Positions 43,942 through 54,673 of a stretch of DNA of 64,000 nt are shown here, piece by piece (the first letter of the stretch is position 1; every line of letters starts with the position of its first letter). The notes beneath the pieces were generated by a model. It was given only the letters and a program-made list of their open reading frames with translations. It had not been told where the DNA came from and ran no database searches. A program made the position numbers and the translations under genes. The DNA comes from Poecilobothrus nobilitatus (Eukaryota; Arthropoda; Insecta; Diptera; Dolichopodidae), in the NCBI GenBank assembly GCA_947095535.1, contig OX352772.1:225949035-226013034 (forward strand), written 5' to 3'.

Positions 43942-44208
43942 TTATGATGAAGATGATGCTTCAGATTCACCACCGTTTTTAAAAGACTTGAAATCATTCA
44001 TCATTCGAGCAAAGGATTTCAGTTTGCTCAATGCTGAAGTTAAATGAAATTTTGTCCCTGTTTTCTGATCAGATGATAAGAATTTTTCTAAATTTTTAAT
44101 ATCTGCTTCACAATTTTTAATGTTTTCCTCCACTTCGTTACACTGACTTATCATCTTGAATAAGATTCCTTGATGTTTTCTTACGAGATTCTCGGCATAG
44201 CTTTCCAT
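43942..44208 (-). CDS. 88-aa coiled-coil ORF, inner Maverick
   Basis: ATG 44208 (MESYAENLVRKHQGILFKM) to a stop at 43942, intact. Heptad-like helical sequence through residues 15-75, ending in a Ser-rich acidic tail (GGESEASSSS). It is the first gene inside the right inverted repeat and precedes PolB on the same strand. No family recognised; a DNA-binding or terminal-protein helper role would be a guess. Confidence 0.45.
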   Translation of the reverse strand: MESYAENLVRKHQGILFKMISQCNEVEENIKNCEADIKNLEKFLSSDQKTGTKFHLTSALSKLKSFARMMNDFKSFKNGGESEASSSS

Positions 44209-44428
44209 AGTTATTTGTTATCATCAATAATTTTTATCAGAAAATATAAGATATTTAATCTTTGAGTCGTTACGACTTACTATTTAATATATGATCATAT
44301 AATTATGTATTTATTAAGAAAATAAATTATTGTAAGTACATTTTATTAAAACAACATACTATTTAATAACAAACGGCTCTTTGTTCATGAACCTCACCCC
44401 ATTTATATTATACACATACCTAACTTGA

Positions 44429-44590
44429 AATAATACTAATTTCAAGGTTAACTACTTAATGCACATTATTGTAAATAAATTCATATATTACTTTAACATT
44501 CCAATAACGTCACTTCCTGTAATCAACTATATCCATACTACATGGGCATGACGTCATTTCCTGGAGTCAAATTGGTATAGCTATACTACT
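44429..44590 (-). repeat. Right terminal inverted repeat of the inner Maverick
   Basis: 162 bp. The reverse complement starts AGTAGTATAGCTATACC and follows the left copy closely, with one ~10-bp length difference near TTTACAATAA and a few substitutions. The left repeat has AGGAAGTGACGTCATGACC where this one has AGGAAATGACGTCATGCCC. Confidence 0.9.
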
Positions 44591-44596
44591 GCGGTT

Positions 44597-45012
44597 GATT
44601 TAGTAAAACCTTTAGATGGGTGTTATCCAACACTCTTTTGTTTTCGTAGCGATCAGTGAGAATAGTTATGGTTAAAATCTGATTCTTCTAAATTTAAATG
44701 TTGAATGAGTATTGCTGCATCCCCCTCCACTTTAGCATTTAGAACCTTCAACTTCTGGATATTTGACATTTGCGAGTATTGAAGGAAGTAGGCGTCTAGA
44801 CTATTCTTAAAGGCCGGCCAGCTTTCATACGTGCCATCAAACGGGGGTAAATTCAAGCGTGGTGGCGCAAAATCTTTTTGAGTTGGAACCATTGATAAAC
44901 TCAAATCAGGGATTTCCTTTACTAGTTGGTCATAAGCATCCTTCAAATTAGGTTGCAGATCCATATATACTCCTAAAATTTTTGTCCATGTTTCACTTTT
45001 CAAATAGTCATA
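44597..45012 (-). pseudogene. BEL/Pao gag, N-terminal part
   Basis: Minus-strand reading: YDYLKSETWTKILGVYMDLQ, PRLNLPPFDGTYESWPAF (a hallmark of BEL gag), YSQMSNIQKLKVLNAKVEG, then in a shifted frame the region before the Maverick target site. It stops at 44597 exactly where the 6-bp duplication begins; the continuation is at 26650. The 5' part is cut at 45012 beside the integrase C-terminus. Confidence 0.8.
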
Positions 45013-45019
45013 ACGTCAT

Positions 45020-45142
45020 CAATACCCAGATACTTACCTTGTAGGAAAAATTCTGAAAAAGCAAGGAAATAGAGTTTTTGTTGAATGGCTAAGTTTTGAT
45101 GACACACATAATACGTGGATAAATAAAAAAGATTTTATTTAA
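45020..45142 (+). pseudogene. Maverick integrase C-terminal chromodomain-like end (outer copy)
   Basis: Open frame DTYLVGKILKKQGNRVFVEW followed by LSFDDTHNTWINKKDFI and a TAA at 45142. A Trp/Asp/His pattern like the chromodomain tail of Maverick integrases; the inner copy has the matching NPNVYLVGTILKKK. It has the strand and order expected for the end of the integrase interrupted at 18591; the ~150 residues between are missing. Confidence 0.65.
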
Positions 45143-45250
45143 ATAATTGTAAAGTTATTAAGTATTTATTTACATTTTGCATTTATAGTGATTTGTTTTA
45201 TAGAAATACTAACATAATATCAAATTCTAGTTTTATTTGTTTTAATTTTT

Positions 45251-47086
45251 TAATATTCTTTTTGAAGTCGTTTATATCCATATGGAAAAGAACTACCATC
45301 TTCATTAAATTTCCGTTTTTCTGATTTAAGATAATATTTTTTTATTTTGCGAACTGTAAGTATTTCGTGTACTTTATTTCTACGAATATTATCTGAAATT
45401 ACAGCATATTTTCGTTTTCTGCAGGATTTAAAATCGCTTTTTCGATCGTATCAAAATTAATTTTTTGTGAAGCCTGATAACTTAAACGAATTCCTTTTAC
45501 TTTGCATACAAATTTTCTGCTGTTTTCTTTTGTGCAGTACACTTCATATGCATAATTCTTAGGACCTCCACAGACTAACTCTATTATGGAACTTCCAGCA
45601 CCAAAGCACTCTAATTCATTGGTCATTTATCCTACAAATTCTCCTCTTGAGGGATCAAATTCGTCTTTTCGAGATATATAAATGACAGAATCTGTGTCAT
45701 AATATAAAACTCTATTATCAAGTTTCTCCAAATAACTGTAAAGTTTAAGACGAGCTTGTGTTGTTGTGAAAGCTGCTATGCTAACGTTAACAGTTGGTAA
45801 AGAAGTTTCAACTTCATCTTTGTATTGCCAACTCACCAGTATATTTTCTTCCAGAAGGATTTGTTAACATTTTATAAAATTCAAACGGCCGATTGAAAAT
45901 GGTAGTTTGTTGCAGGTTCTTTTTCTGTCCAAATTTTCTCCAAAATTAATTTAAAATTATTTTAGCAAAAGATCTTAAACCGGGATTGTTAACAATTTTA
46001 TGATATTCTAATTTAATATGTTCCATATTGAAATTTTTTTTTATATATCCTTCCTTGTCTTTCTCACTTAGGCAATCAAGAGGCCAATCTGAAGCTTATT
46101 ATTTTATTTGGATAAATTTTATCATGGCGGTAAATAAACCATCAACATTATTCAATTTATCATCCTTTATCGTTTTATATTCCCAAACCTTATAAATATT
46201 CAGAAGTTGATAGTCCATTTCTTGTAGGCGAAGTTGATACAAAATTTCTCCACATGTATGTTTTATTCCTGCTTTATAAACTTTTAGACAAAATTTTGCA
46301 TTTTCTAATTTTCTCATATAAATTAATAATGACTGGTATTCCACACCCTTCCAGAGTGATAGATATTTTTATATTTTGATTAGCCACAAAGCTAATTCAG
46401 TTTGAAGCTTTCCAGTATCATTGAGCACTTTTTTATATTCTTCATAATTTTCAATTTTTGTTATTGCAACAAAAATTGCTCGCGGTAGACATAAATTATC
46501 TTCATTTCTGATGGAAATTATTCGTTTTTTCTGTATAGATTTAAAAATTTTTAGATTTATAAATTTTTAGCTCCTTCCGCTTCCAACAGGTAATCTGACA
46601 TACGTAATTTCCAAACAAAATTTGTCCGTATTAAATTCTGTAAATATGAAGAAAAAGTAAATAAAAAGTTAGCATATTAAAGTTCTTTAATTTAAAAACT
46701 AGGTTGTAATTACCCTCTGGATTACTCTGGAAAACTTTCGAAATTATATCCCAAATATCAGAAAATTTTAATTCCCTAGCCAATTTAAAATTTAGGAATG
46801 CAGGGACATGTTCTTCGAAGCTTTCTCCGCAAAGTGTAATTCCAATCATATCGCCTGGATACACATTTTTCGTACCATCTTTTACAATATCGTGAAGAGC
46901 ATCTTTAATCCAATTTATTGGATGTACATTATCTGGTACTGGTTTAATGATAAACTTTATCCTACGACCGCGTATATTATACCATTTTACAAAAGTCTTA
47001 CTGACATTCTCAGTATACATCGTATTATTTCCGAATTTACCAAGCTTGAATTCAAAAATTTTTGTAAAATATTTTTTTTCGACATC
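45251..47086 (-). pseudogene. Maverick DNA polymerase B (outer copy), internally deleted
   Basis: Start probably ATG 47086. The N-part has NIRGRRIKFIIKPVPDNVHP and PGDMIGITLCGESFEEHVPA; a 76-bp intron at 46713-46638 (GTAATTACA...ATATTTACAG) precedes CLEITYVRLPVGSGR and SIRNEDNLCLPRAIFVAIT. Exonuclease and palm motif A are deleted. The C-part has VNVSIAAFTTTQARLKLYSY, the catalytic box VLYYDTDSVIYIS intact (about 45700), LVCGGPKNYAYEVY, and ends ...YGYKRLQKEY at 45251. Two stops or shifts. Confidence 0.8.
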
Positions 47087-47153
47087 TTTTTATAGAAACT
47101 AAAAGCGACTTAACGAATAATATCGATTTTTCTTTCTTATAAGATTGTAATTA

Positions 47154-47560
47154 GCAACATTGTAGTCAAAAGACATTCTAATGAATTATAGTTCCATAAA
47201 AACTAAAACAAAAAAAATATTAAGTCTAACCGCATCCAGCTTAAAATAAAACAGAATTGAAAGGGTTCGCAACATTGCTGTCAAAAGATGTGTTGTTAAA
47301 TTATAGTTTAATAAAACAAACACAAAAATGCAAACTTAAACCGATCTTAAAATATAAACTAGTTTAATTTGCAACATTGTAGTAAATTTCCATTTTGATA
47401 AGTCATAGTTTTGCATATTAAAATTAAAATAAAAACAGCATGTTCTTGTGTTTATCTCAAAATTGAAAAGAATTAAAATTATAATTTGCAACATCGTAGT
47501 CAAGACATTTTAATAAAATATAGTTCAACAAAACCAATAAAAATAAAAAATATATAGTTA
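47154..47560. repeat. Four tandem ~110-bp repeats between PolB and the right inverted repeat
   Basis: Units begin GCAACATTGTAGTCAAAAGA at 47154, 47269, 47371 and 47488 (spacings 115, 102 and 117 bp) and share TTATAGTTCCATAAAA-type ends. Diverged, so old. Sub-terminal tandem repeats of this kind are known from some Mavericks. Confidence 0.7.
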
Positions 47561-47730
47561 ATGATTTTTGTTTCCTTTTCTTCTTTAAATAAAGAAGGAA
47601 GAAAGAATCCGCAAATAATTATAAGTACACTTCTAAATCTATCATTTTGTATTTCTTTATGTTAGCAGAAAAACAGGTTACCCAGTAAATCTACATTTTT
47701 ATGTTTTTCTCTTTAAACTTAAGATTTCTG

Positions 47731-48281
47731 CTTATTTTCTCAATGTTCTTATAGAATAAAAAAAAAGAAATCTTACATAACAGACGCACTTATAATTCCA
47801 TAATTTTTTTCTTTTGTTTCTTAATCTTATTTCAAATCTTATTTAAATTTATTTTTTTTTTTTTAGCATTTGCATTCATAAGTTTTTAAATTGTTTGAAA
47901 GAGTCAAACTAGTTTTTACAATATATTTTACACCAGGTACATACTTAATATACATAATTAAGTCATAATTGTTCAAGGTATTACAACAATTTACAACAAA
48001 ATATAGTACAATGAGAAACAACATATATTCAAAAAATAACATATTTTTCTTATTTTTATTTTTGCCACTTTAAAATGTAATAACAACTTTTAATAATTAA
48101 TCTTCTTTTAATAAAACAAAACTAAAAATGGCAACGCTTTGTACTGCTTGTTTACGTTTTCGTTTTCGTTATTATTTTATTATTTTTCATCTCGATATTT
48201 TAAAGTATCTATGAATATTTTTATGCAATAATAAAATCAAGTTTCTTTCGATTCTTACCTACATATATTTTATTAAGCATG
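47731..48281 (-). repeat. Right terminal inverted repeat of the outer Maverick
   Basis: The reverse complement begins CATGCTTAATAAAATATATG and matches 11574-11710 and 13115-13569 in order, with small indels. It has no mini-me insert, so the ancestral state of the left end is preserved here. Confidence 0.8.
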
Positions 48282-48639
48282 CGAAAAAAAAATAAAAAAT
48301 TGATTTGACTTTAAAAAAAATTATTTTCTTGCTATTTGTATGATATACTATTACAAAGTACCAATAAATTTATTGAAAAAATCTGAATATCCTAAGCTTG
48401 TTCAGTTCATTAACCTTGCCTGACAACTTCCACAGTACCAACAACCTTCACTTCCTACTATAAAACCACTTGGAACTTATAAGTTAACAACCCACACTTA
48501 TAACCTATCTTGCAACCCAAACCAAAACAATCAAAACAAGTTTTTGACCTACTAACCAAGAATGACCAATATTAAATCCATCAAAAAAAATGTGATTTTT
48601 TCCCATGACTAACTGCTTATTTACCTACTTATGGACCAA
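48282..48639. other. Unassigned spacer
   Basis: AT-rich, with a CA-rich stretch (ccaacaaccttcacttcctac, about 48435-48460). No ORF or repeat recognised; it may be an upstream part of the Jockey fragment that follows. Confidence 0.4.
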
Positions 48640-49395
48640 AAAAATGGAAAATTAAGCTTAATGAACTTAAATCTGTTAAAGTAAATTTTGCAAATAAAAC
48701 TGTACAAAATCACCCAACCGCAAAATTAAATGCAGTAGATATATCCTAAGAAAACAAAGTAAATACCTAGGAATGACATTAGATGTCAAGCTAAGATTGA
48801 AATAGCAGGTCAAGGATAGAATCGAAATATAGACAAATGTATTGGCTCCTAAGTCGAAATTCTAGATTGCCAATATTGATTGAATATAAAGTTTTGTTAT
48901 ATAATCAAATAATTGAGTCAATTTGGTTGTACTTCATACAGCTATGGTGTTGTGACAAACAACCAAACGTTCAGAGCATCCAAATTTTTCAAAATAAAAT
49001 TTTATGTAACATGATTAATGCTCTTTGGTAGCGATAAACGCAGATTACCTTAACGAAAGTCTGCAATTCCATTAGATATATGAGAGTTAATGCAATGGTT
49101 AGTCTTTCAGACTAATTTTAATATTTTAAGACGGGGGAAAACTGTGCTGCGTCCAATATCTCAATATCTCACCATCCTTGTCCAAAAACTCTTAACAGGA
49201 ACCTAGATATTCACAATCATAATACTAGGAATAGGTCCAACTTTTACCTTTCTCTCTTTTGAACAACACACCAAAAAATAATTGCTTGTATAACTGTCTT
49301 AAAGGCTATAATAAACTACCAAATAAATTAAAAATATTTTCTAATATTAATGTATTTAAGCAAAATATAAAATCAACATTTTTTAGTATATAATA
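48640..49395 (+). mobile_element. Jockey-type LINE, 3' fragment
   Basis: Reads KIKLNELKSVKVNFANKTVQ, KYLGMTLDVKLRLK, then MYWLLSRNSRLPILIEYKVL and SIWLYFIQLWCCDKQPNVQS with FQNKILCNMINALW (48837-49031). This is the region after the RT palm in Jockey ORF2. 3' sequence follows to about 49395. Shifts and stops throughout. Confidence 0.75.
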
Positions 49396-50331
49396 TTTTA
49401 ATCAGTAGAGTAAAAAATCGGAAAAAGAAAAAATAATACGAATATGCATGAATAAACTAAAAATAATATAATAATAAAAAGCATATAAAAAAAATCAGCA
49501 AAAAAAAAAACATAAGACTAATATCTTAATAAAAGACTTCTTATAACCCTAATTTTGAAACCAACACTAAAATCATTTCCAAAGTGGAATTCAAAATCAG
49601 AGTTATACGCTTCTTATTCATGCATATCATGCGAGATTCTGAATTAGAAGTGTTTTTCGGGTGGATTCAAAATTAGAATAATCCACTTTTTCCAAAATAT
49701 GTTTGTACATGTAAGTATATAGGTAGGCACTTGGGCCAGACATGTCAGTATGTCAAGGTCACCCAGAAGTAGGTCAAGGCCACCCGGAAGGCCAGGCAGG
49801 AAGTATGTCAAGGTCATTTTAAAAGTAGGTCAGACTGGCGGCGATCGTCAGTTGTTTATAAAGATTGTATACTTGGTTTAAGTATATGCAGGAAAATAGT
49901 AGGGGAAAAAAAATGTTTTTTCATACAATGTAAAGAGAAAAAAAATGTACCTATACGTTTCTTTAAAATTAAAAAAAAGTGCAAACTGGTTTTTTAAATC
50001 TTAGATAAAGAATCAACACAATTAATGCAATTTTGAGATGCATTTTTTTTTTCTTTTTTTCTTGTTTTTTCTTTTTTTTATGAAGTATTTAAAGAAGAGG
50101 AAATAAAAACCATTAATTAATTGCGAGTATCACCGTATAAGATTTTATTGTTATGTAAGAATGTTGACAAAAATATGAATAAAAAGAAAACAAACAGGAA
50201 ATCAAAAATATCTAACATAGGGCTTAAGTAATAGGCGTGAATGGAAATAGTAAGAAAAAATGCGTTTTTATAAAATGTATTGTTTTTTAATATAATGTAT
50301 ATTATTAAACTATATCTTAGAAAAAACAATC
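49396..50331. other. AT-rich region with short repeats; possible left end of the third Maverick
   Basis: No gene. Around 49549-49685 a pair of arms share CTAATTTTGAA in inverted orientation (a possible small MITE). At 49755-49830 the units GTATGTCAAGGTCACCCAGA, GTAGGTCAAGGCCACCCGGA and GTATGTCAAGGTCATTTTAA form three short direct repeats. AGTATATAGGTAGGCAC near 49710 would fit a Polinton 5'-AG end, but its partner lies outside the window. Confidence 0.35.
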
Positions 50332-52336
50332 ATAAAACCAAAAGTAATTATGAGAGGAACAAAGATAATTTTAATGCTTCTAGATAACGTGAAATTTATT
50401 GATTCATTAAACTATTTTCCAATGCCGTTGTCTAGTTTACCGAAAGCGTTTGATTTAGACATAAATTTCAAAAAAGGATATTTTCGTCATATGTTTAATC
50501 GTAAAAACAATACAAAATATAATGGAAAGTTACCCGATCCTAAATATTACTGTTATAATTCAATGGGCGCGTCGGAAAGAAAAATATTTCTTGAATGGTA
50601 TGAAGAAAATAAAAACAAGTCCTTTAACCTTCAAAATGAACTTGAATGAATGTAAGGTTGAGCCATTTTTAGAAGCCACTACAATTGCTTCAGCGTGTAA
50701 TTTGGTTTTTAGAAGAAATTTTTTAAACCCGTATACAATTGGACTTATACCTAAACAAGGTTATAGCTTATCAGAAAATCAATCAATTATTGCCATAAAT
50801 ACGTTATGAGGCTACACTATCCAAAGTCAGTAAATTACGATCTTTAGGTTATCAAGTAATTGAAAAGTGGGAGTGTGAATATCAAAAAGAAATAAGATGG
50901 AGACCAAAAGTTTGATACCATTAAAACCACGTGATGCATTTCATGGCGGTAGAACAAAAAACATAAGAACATATTACAAATGTGCACCTGGTGAGAAAAT
51001 AATGTACATAGATATATGTTCACTATATCCTTGGGTTTGTAAATACGGAAAATTTCCAGTAGGGCATCCAAAAGTCCATCTTGGACAAATTGAGTGCAAC
51101 AAATTAAATTTAAATAATACTGAAGGATTAATAAAAGCATTGATACTTCCTCCAGAAAAACTCTACCACCCATTTGTTTGCCTATAAATCAAAATAATAA
51201 GCTAATGTTTTCTTGTTGTCGAACATGTAGCATGGAAATGAATAATGATGACTGCTCTAATGACGATCGCAGTAGGTCAATTTTAGGAACATGGGTTATA
51301 GATGAAGTAAGAGAAGCCGTTAAACAGGGATACAAAATTGTGCAAATATACGAAGTATGGCAGTATACTGTTAAACAATTTAATCCCCTTACATCACAAA
51401 GGGAGATTTTTACTGAAATGATGAACAAGTTCCTTAAAATTAAGCAAGAAGCTTCAGGCTGGCCTAGCTTTTGTAGAACACCAAAGGAAAAGTGTAAATA
51501 TTTAGAAAAATTTTCCAAAGTGGAAGGTATAAATTTACAGTTTAACGAAATAGAAAAAAATCCTGGATTAAGATCATTAGTTAAATTAATGTTAAACTCT
51601 TTCTGGGGTAAATTTGGACAGAGAGAAAATCAATCAAAAACTGAAATCATAAATGAGCCTTTTGAATTATTTACTCTTCTTACTCATCCTTCCAAGAATG
51701 TGAACCAAATAACTCCAATAAATGGAAAAACAGTTTTGGTAAATTGGGAATACAAAGAAGAAACAGCTGAATCATTATTAACAGTTAACGTTTGTATAGC
51801 TGCTTACACTACCACACAAGCTCGTTTAAAATTGTATTCTTACCTAAACAATTTAAAAGAATGAGTTTTGTATTACGACACTGATTCACATATGTATTCA
51901 CTGATTAATATATGTAGCACGTGAAGGAGAATATAACCCTCCAACAGGAGTTTTCATAGGAGATATGACAGATGAGCTGGAAGAATATGGAATTGGAAGT
52001 TACATTACAGAATTTGTCAGTGGGGGCGCAAAGAACTATGCATAAAAAGTTTATAGTACCAAATCCAAATGCGAGAAAACTGTTTGCAAAGTCAAAGGTA
52101 TTCGTTTAAATTATAACGCTTCTCAAGAAATAAATTTCGGCTCTATGAAACAATTAGTTAAAAAATTAAACAATCTTCAGGAAATAAATATAACATTTCC
52201 TAGTATTCGTCGAACATACGATCACAGAGTCATCACTGTTCCTGAATTAAAGACATATCGAATAAATTCCAGAAAACGAGTTTTTGCAGATGATTATACT
52301 TCAGTTGCTTATGGCTTCAAAAAGAAAAAAATTTAA
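50332..52336 (+). pseudogene. Maverick DNA polymerase B (third copy)
   Basis: Begins inside the exonuclease domain (NVKFIDSLNYFPMPLSSLPK), then DPKYYCYNSMGASERKIFLEW and ASACNLVFRRNFLNPYTIGL. Palm motif A is IMYIDICSLYPWVCKYGKFP with Asp intact; motif B is LVKLMLNSFWGKFGQ; motif C is VLYYDTDS at about 51880. A ~20-bp insertion directly after motif C breaks the frame. The C-part has DMTDELEEYGIGSYITEFVS and ends in FKKKKI at 52336. Stops near 50648, 50808, 51187 and 51864; the N-terminal third is missing. Confidence 0.85.
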
Positions 52337-52529
52337 TAATTATTGTTAATATATTGTAAAAATTTTGTATTAAACTATTAAATTATAGTATTTTAAAAAA
52401 AAAAAAGATCTTTTTAATTTTACAGTTTTTAATTTTCAGAATGTAATCCAAAATTTATATATGTATGTATATATATATATATACTGATTTTATTCAAATT
52501 CACAGTTGCAGTTTAACATTTCAATAATA

Positions 52530-53081
52530 ATGTCAAAAGCACAAATAGTCTCTGAAATTCATCGTCCAGTTAGACGTACATTTCGAAGACGAAAAATATC
52601 TCAAAGAGGGTTAAATGATACATGGGAAATTGATCTTGTAGATATGTCGGCCTATCAAAAATTAAATAATGGATACAAGTTCCTCTTAACTGTTATCGAT
52701 ATATTTTCAAAATATGCATATGCGGAAAAAGTTAAATCAAAGGTAGCAGATGACGTAGTAAGAAGTATGGAAAGGATTTTTAAAAGAGAAGCGAAGTCTC
52801 CAAAAAATATTTATTCTGGTCAGGGAAAAGAATTTTTCAACAAAAAATTCCAAAATTTAATGAAAATCTATAAAATAAATCACTATCATACTTATTCAGA
52901 AATGAAGGCTAATGTTTGTGAAAGATTTAACAGAACATTAAAATCAATTATGTGGAAACAATTTAGTTTACAAGGAAATTTTAAATGGATTCAACTTTTA
53001 CCAAAACTAATTGAAAAATATAATAACACAAAACATAGTACAATTAAGTTAAAACCAAATCAAGTAACATTATTAACATAA
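52530..53081 (+). pseudogene. Maverick integrase (third copy), C-truncated
   Basis: ATG 52530 (MSKAQIVSEIHRPVRRTF), 194 bp after PolB. Core: LNDTWEIDLVDM (first Asp), LLTVIDIFSKYAYAEKV, NIYSGQGKEFFNKK, and ANVCERFNRTLKS (catalytic Glu). The second catalytic Asp is Gly here (HSDQG in the outer copy). The frame ends at 53081 after NNTKHSTIKLKPNQV, losing the SH3-like and chromodomain parts. The open frame makes it the best preserved integrase here, but it is inactive by the D-to-G change. Confidence 0.8.
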
Positions 53082-53204
53082 AATAATATTCTTTCATAAA
53101 AATTATAATTAGAATTTATGTAACAGATTTTTTTTAACACTGAGCCCTGTTAAATGCAACAATGTTACAAAAAATGCTATTTAAAAAATTAAAGTTTCAT
53201 TATT
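53082..53204. other. Maverick sequence left of the LOA insertion
   Basis: Short AT-rich stretch after the integrase, no motif. It ends in the left copy of the 11-bp LOA target duplication (53205-53215). Confidence 0.4.
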
Positions 53205-53539
53205 ATCACTTAGAAGGGTACAGTGAATCACCTATACTCCAAGCGGTGTACCCGGGCAACGTTACCTGCCATCCCCAAACTAGATGTTGTTTTTGGAGAC
53301 AGATAATCGGCTGATTATAGGTGTACACTTAAGCCAAGGTGTGAAAGTAAACCGTGCCGAGGGCTGAATGGTACCAAGTGTATAAAGATGGTATCGCTAA
53401 CGGTCTCCTTGGGGCACCAGGCGCCACCCCATTGTAAGTAGCCGTGCATATGTATGAGACCTCTGCATATGTCGACCGTCCTTTCTCGCCAAACTCATGT
53501 GAACAAAATGGAAAATTAAAAAAAAAAAAAACAAACAAA

Positions 53540-54673
53540 CATCAACTCATCTTCTGAAGATGAGTTACTTGCCTCCAGTCAGGAGACTATTATCGGTACT
53601 AGCCAGAGTATCCCTTCAGCAACGAAACCGGGACTCAGCCAAGGTCCTGCAAAAGTTTTAGTGCCTGTTGGTGGGGGAAGCACCTGTCATAGTGCTCCAA
53701 AGCCATCAGGTTCAAATAGTAGTGGTAATACCAGTCATAGTATTGCCACCACTAAAAAGAAATCAAATAGAAGCTCTGGATCGGCTTTGAAGAAACAATA
53801 CTAGAAAGCTAAGTATATATTGGGCAAGATAGCCCAGAACGAAGCCAAAGGTATTGTTAATGAAAGGGATCCATAAGATAAAAACTGCGACTGTTTGAAT
53901 CGCACAATTCCGGAAAAGATTCGTCAAAAAGGAATAGGTCTCAGGATGGGACCAGTCCTGGCGCAGAGAGAACTAAGGTGCCTAGGATGAATCTACATAG
54001 CAGTTCGACAACTGTAGCACATAAAAATTACAAAGATATTGTAAAAGACAGATGTGTTGCAGTTGTCAACGAGAGAGCCAGTGACAGGAAAGTTTCCGAG
54101 ATCGTCAATGAGTTCATCCTAGGAGGTGCAGGGGGAAACTCCCTTGCTTTGATTCATCCGACGTAGTCAGGGGCTACAGGGGCTACAGGGCTACAGGATC
54201 AGTTCTCCTTGGATTTCTTTAGCAAAAGCATTGATACGATTGGCAATGCTTGGGAGGAAGCGAAAATTGGAATAATCCCAGCTAGCGAAATCCCTAGGAG
54301 ACCTAGAACCCGTATCTGGTTGCCCAGGATGGAGATAAGCGGCGAAAAGCTCCTCGAGTGTCTCCGCATGCATAACCCGACGGTTCCAATGGGGAACTGG
54401 TCGGTGATAACGAAGGAGAAATCGTCAGATGAACTGCAGAAAAACAGTATATCGTTTCTCCTTCTTATTATTGAGGAAAGTCTGGGACCTCTGGAGAAGA
54501 TGGGGAACAAACTGAGGTTTGGTATAAGGCATACCAAACTAAAAATATTCAAGCCAGGGAGTCCAGACATAGACGACCTGGACGAAGCGAGCGGGCTGCT
54601 GGGAGACTTGGCAATAGACAAGGAGTCTACAGCAGCTCGTTGTGAGGTAAGCGATGTGGGTGGTGCAGATTAA
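53540..54673 (+). pseudogene. LOA ORF1 (DUF4780-like)
   Basis: The N-terminal part is Ser/Thr-rich (SSSEDELLASSQETIIGTSQ at about 53545, NSSGNTSHSIATTKK). Stops near 53802 and 53875 and a shift before 53978 interrupt it. The C-terminal domain (54209-54673) is open: RPRTRIWLPRMEISGEKLLE, NWSVITKEKS, ISFLLLIIEESLGPLEKMGN and LRFGIRHTKLKIF, the DUF4780-type fold of LOA/Outcast ORF1 proteins, presumed to bind RNA. It overlaps ORF2 by 20 bp. Confidence 0.75.

Larger units (their letters stand above)
26657..44590. mobile_element. Inner Maverick/Polinton, 17,934 bp, with target duplication
   Basis: Flanked by GCGGTT at 26651-26656 and 44591-44596. Termini are AGTAGTATA...TATACTACT, matching the 6-bp duplication and 5'-AG rule known for Polintons. 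Native genes are integrase (-), two small ORFs, a virion-type protein (+), capsid (+), small ORF/protease (+), the 179-aa-family gene (+), the unknown VKG gene (-), an Arg-rich ORF (-), a spliced ORF (-), DNA polymerase B N-terminal part (-) and an 88-aa ORF (-). Later insertions are pogo, gypsy plus mini-me C, and a LINE derivative. No packaging ATPase remains. Confidence 0.9.
18592..45012 (-). mobile_element. BEL/Pao LTR retrotransposon, split by the inner Maverick
   Basis: Minus-strand element: gag start at 45012-44597, gag end at 26650-26080, protease, RT, RNase H, integrase and C-terminal domain down to about 21766, then 3' non-coding DNA and a likely LTR. The two gag parts are interrupted exactly by 26657-44590 with the 6-bp target duplication GCGGTT on both sides. 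Mini-me B and an unexplained ~450-bp insert also interrupt it. The 5' LTR and gag N-terminus are missing. Both ends abut integrase sequence of the outer Maverick. Confidence 0.8.
11574..48281. mobile_element. Outer Maverick/Polinton (36.7 kb including later insertions)
   Basis: Bounded by inverted repeats that match well over ~550-590 bp (11574-13569 minus the mini-me A insert, against 47731-48281). Native pieces between them are a 75-aa ORF, an unknown conserved gene, a packaging-ATPase fragment, the protease end, the start of the 179-aa protein family, an acidic ORF, the integrase (split) and DNA polymerase B. Removing Copia, mini-me A and the BEL block leaves roughly 6 kb, so capsid and other genes were deleted. 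No 6-bp target duplication is visible at the ends, so one or both termini may be slightly eroded. Confidence 0.7.

Noticed and set aside
50844..51173. 109-aa hydrophobic minus-strand ORF
   Set aside because: Antisense of polymerase motif A region (SLYP) on the plus strand.
54199..54621. 140-aa minus-strand ORF
   Set aside because: Antisense of LOA ORF1, whose plus-strand frame shows a clear DUF4780-like pattern.
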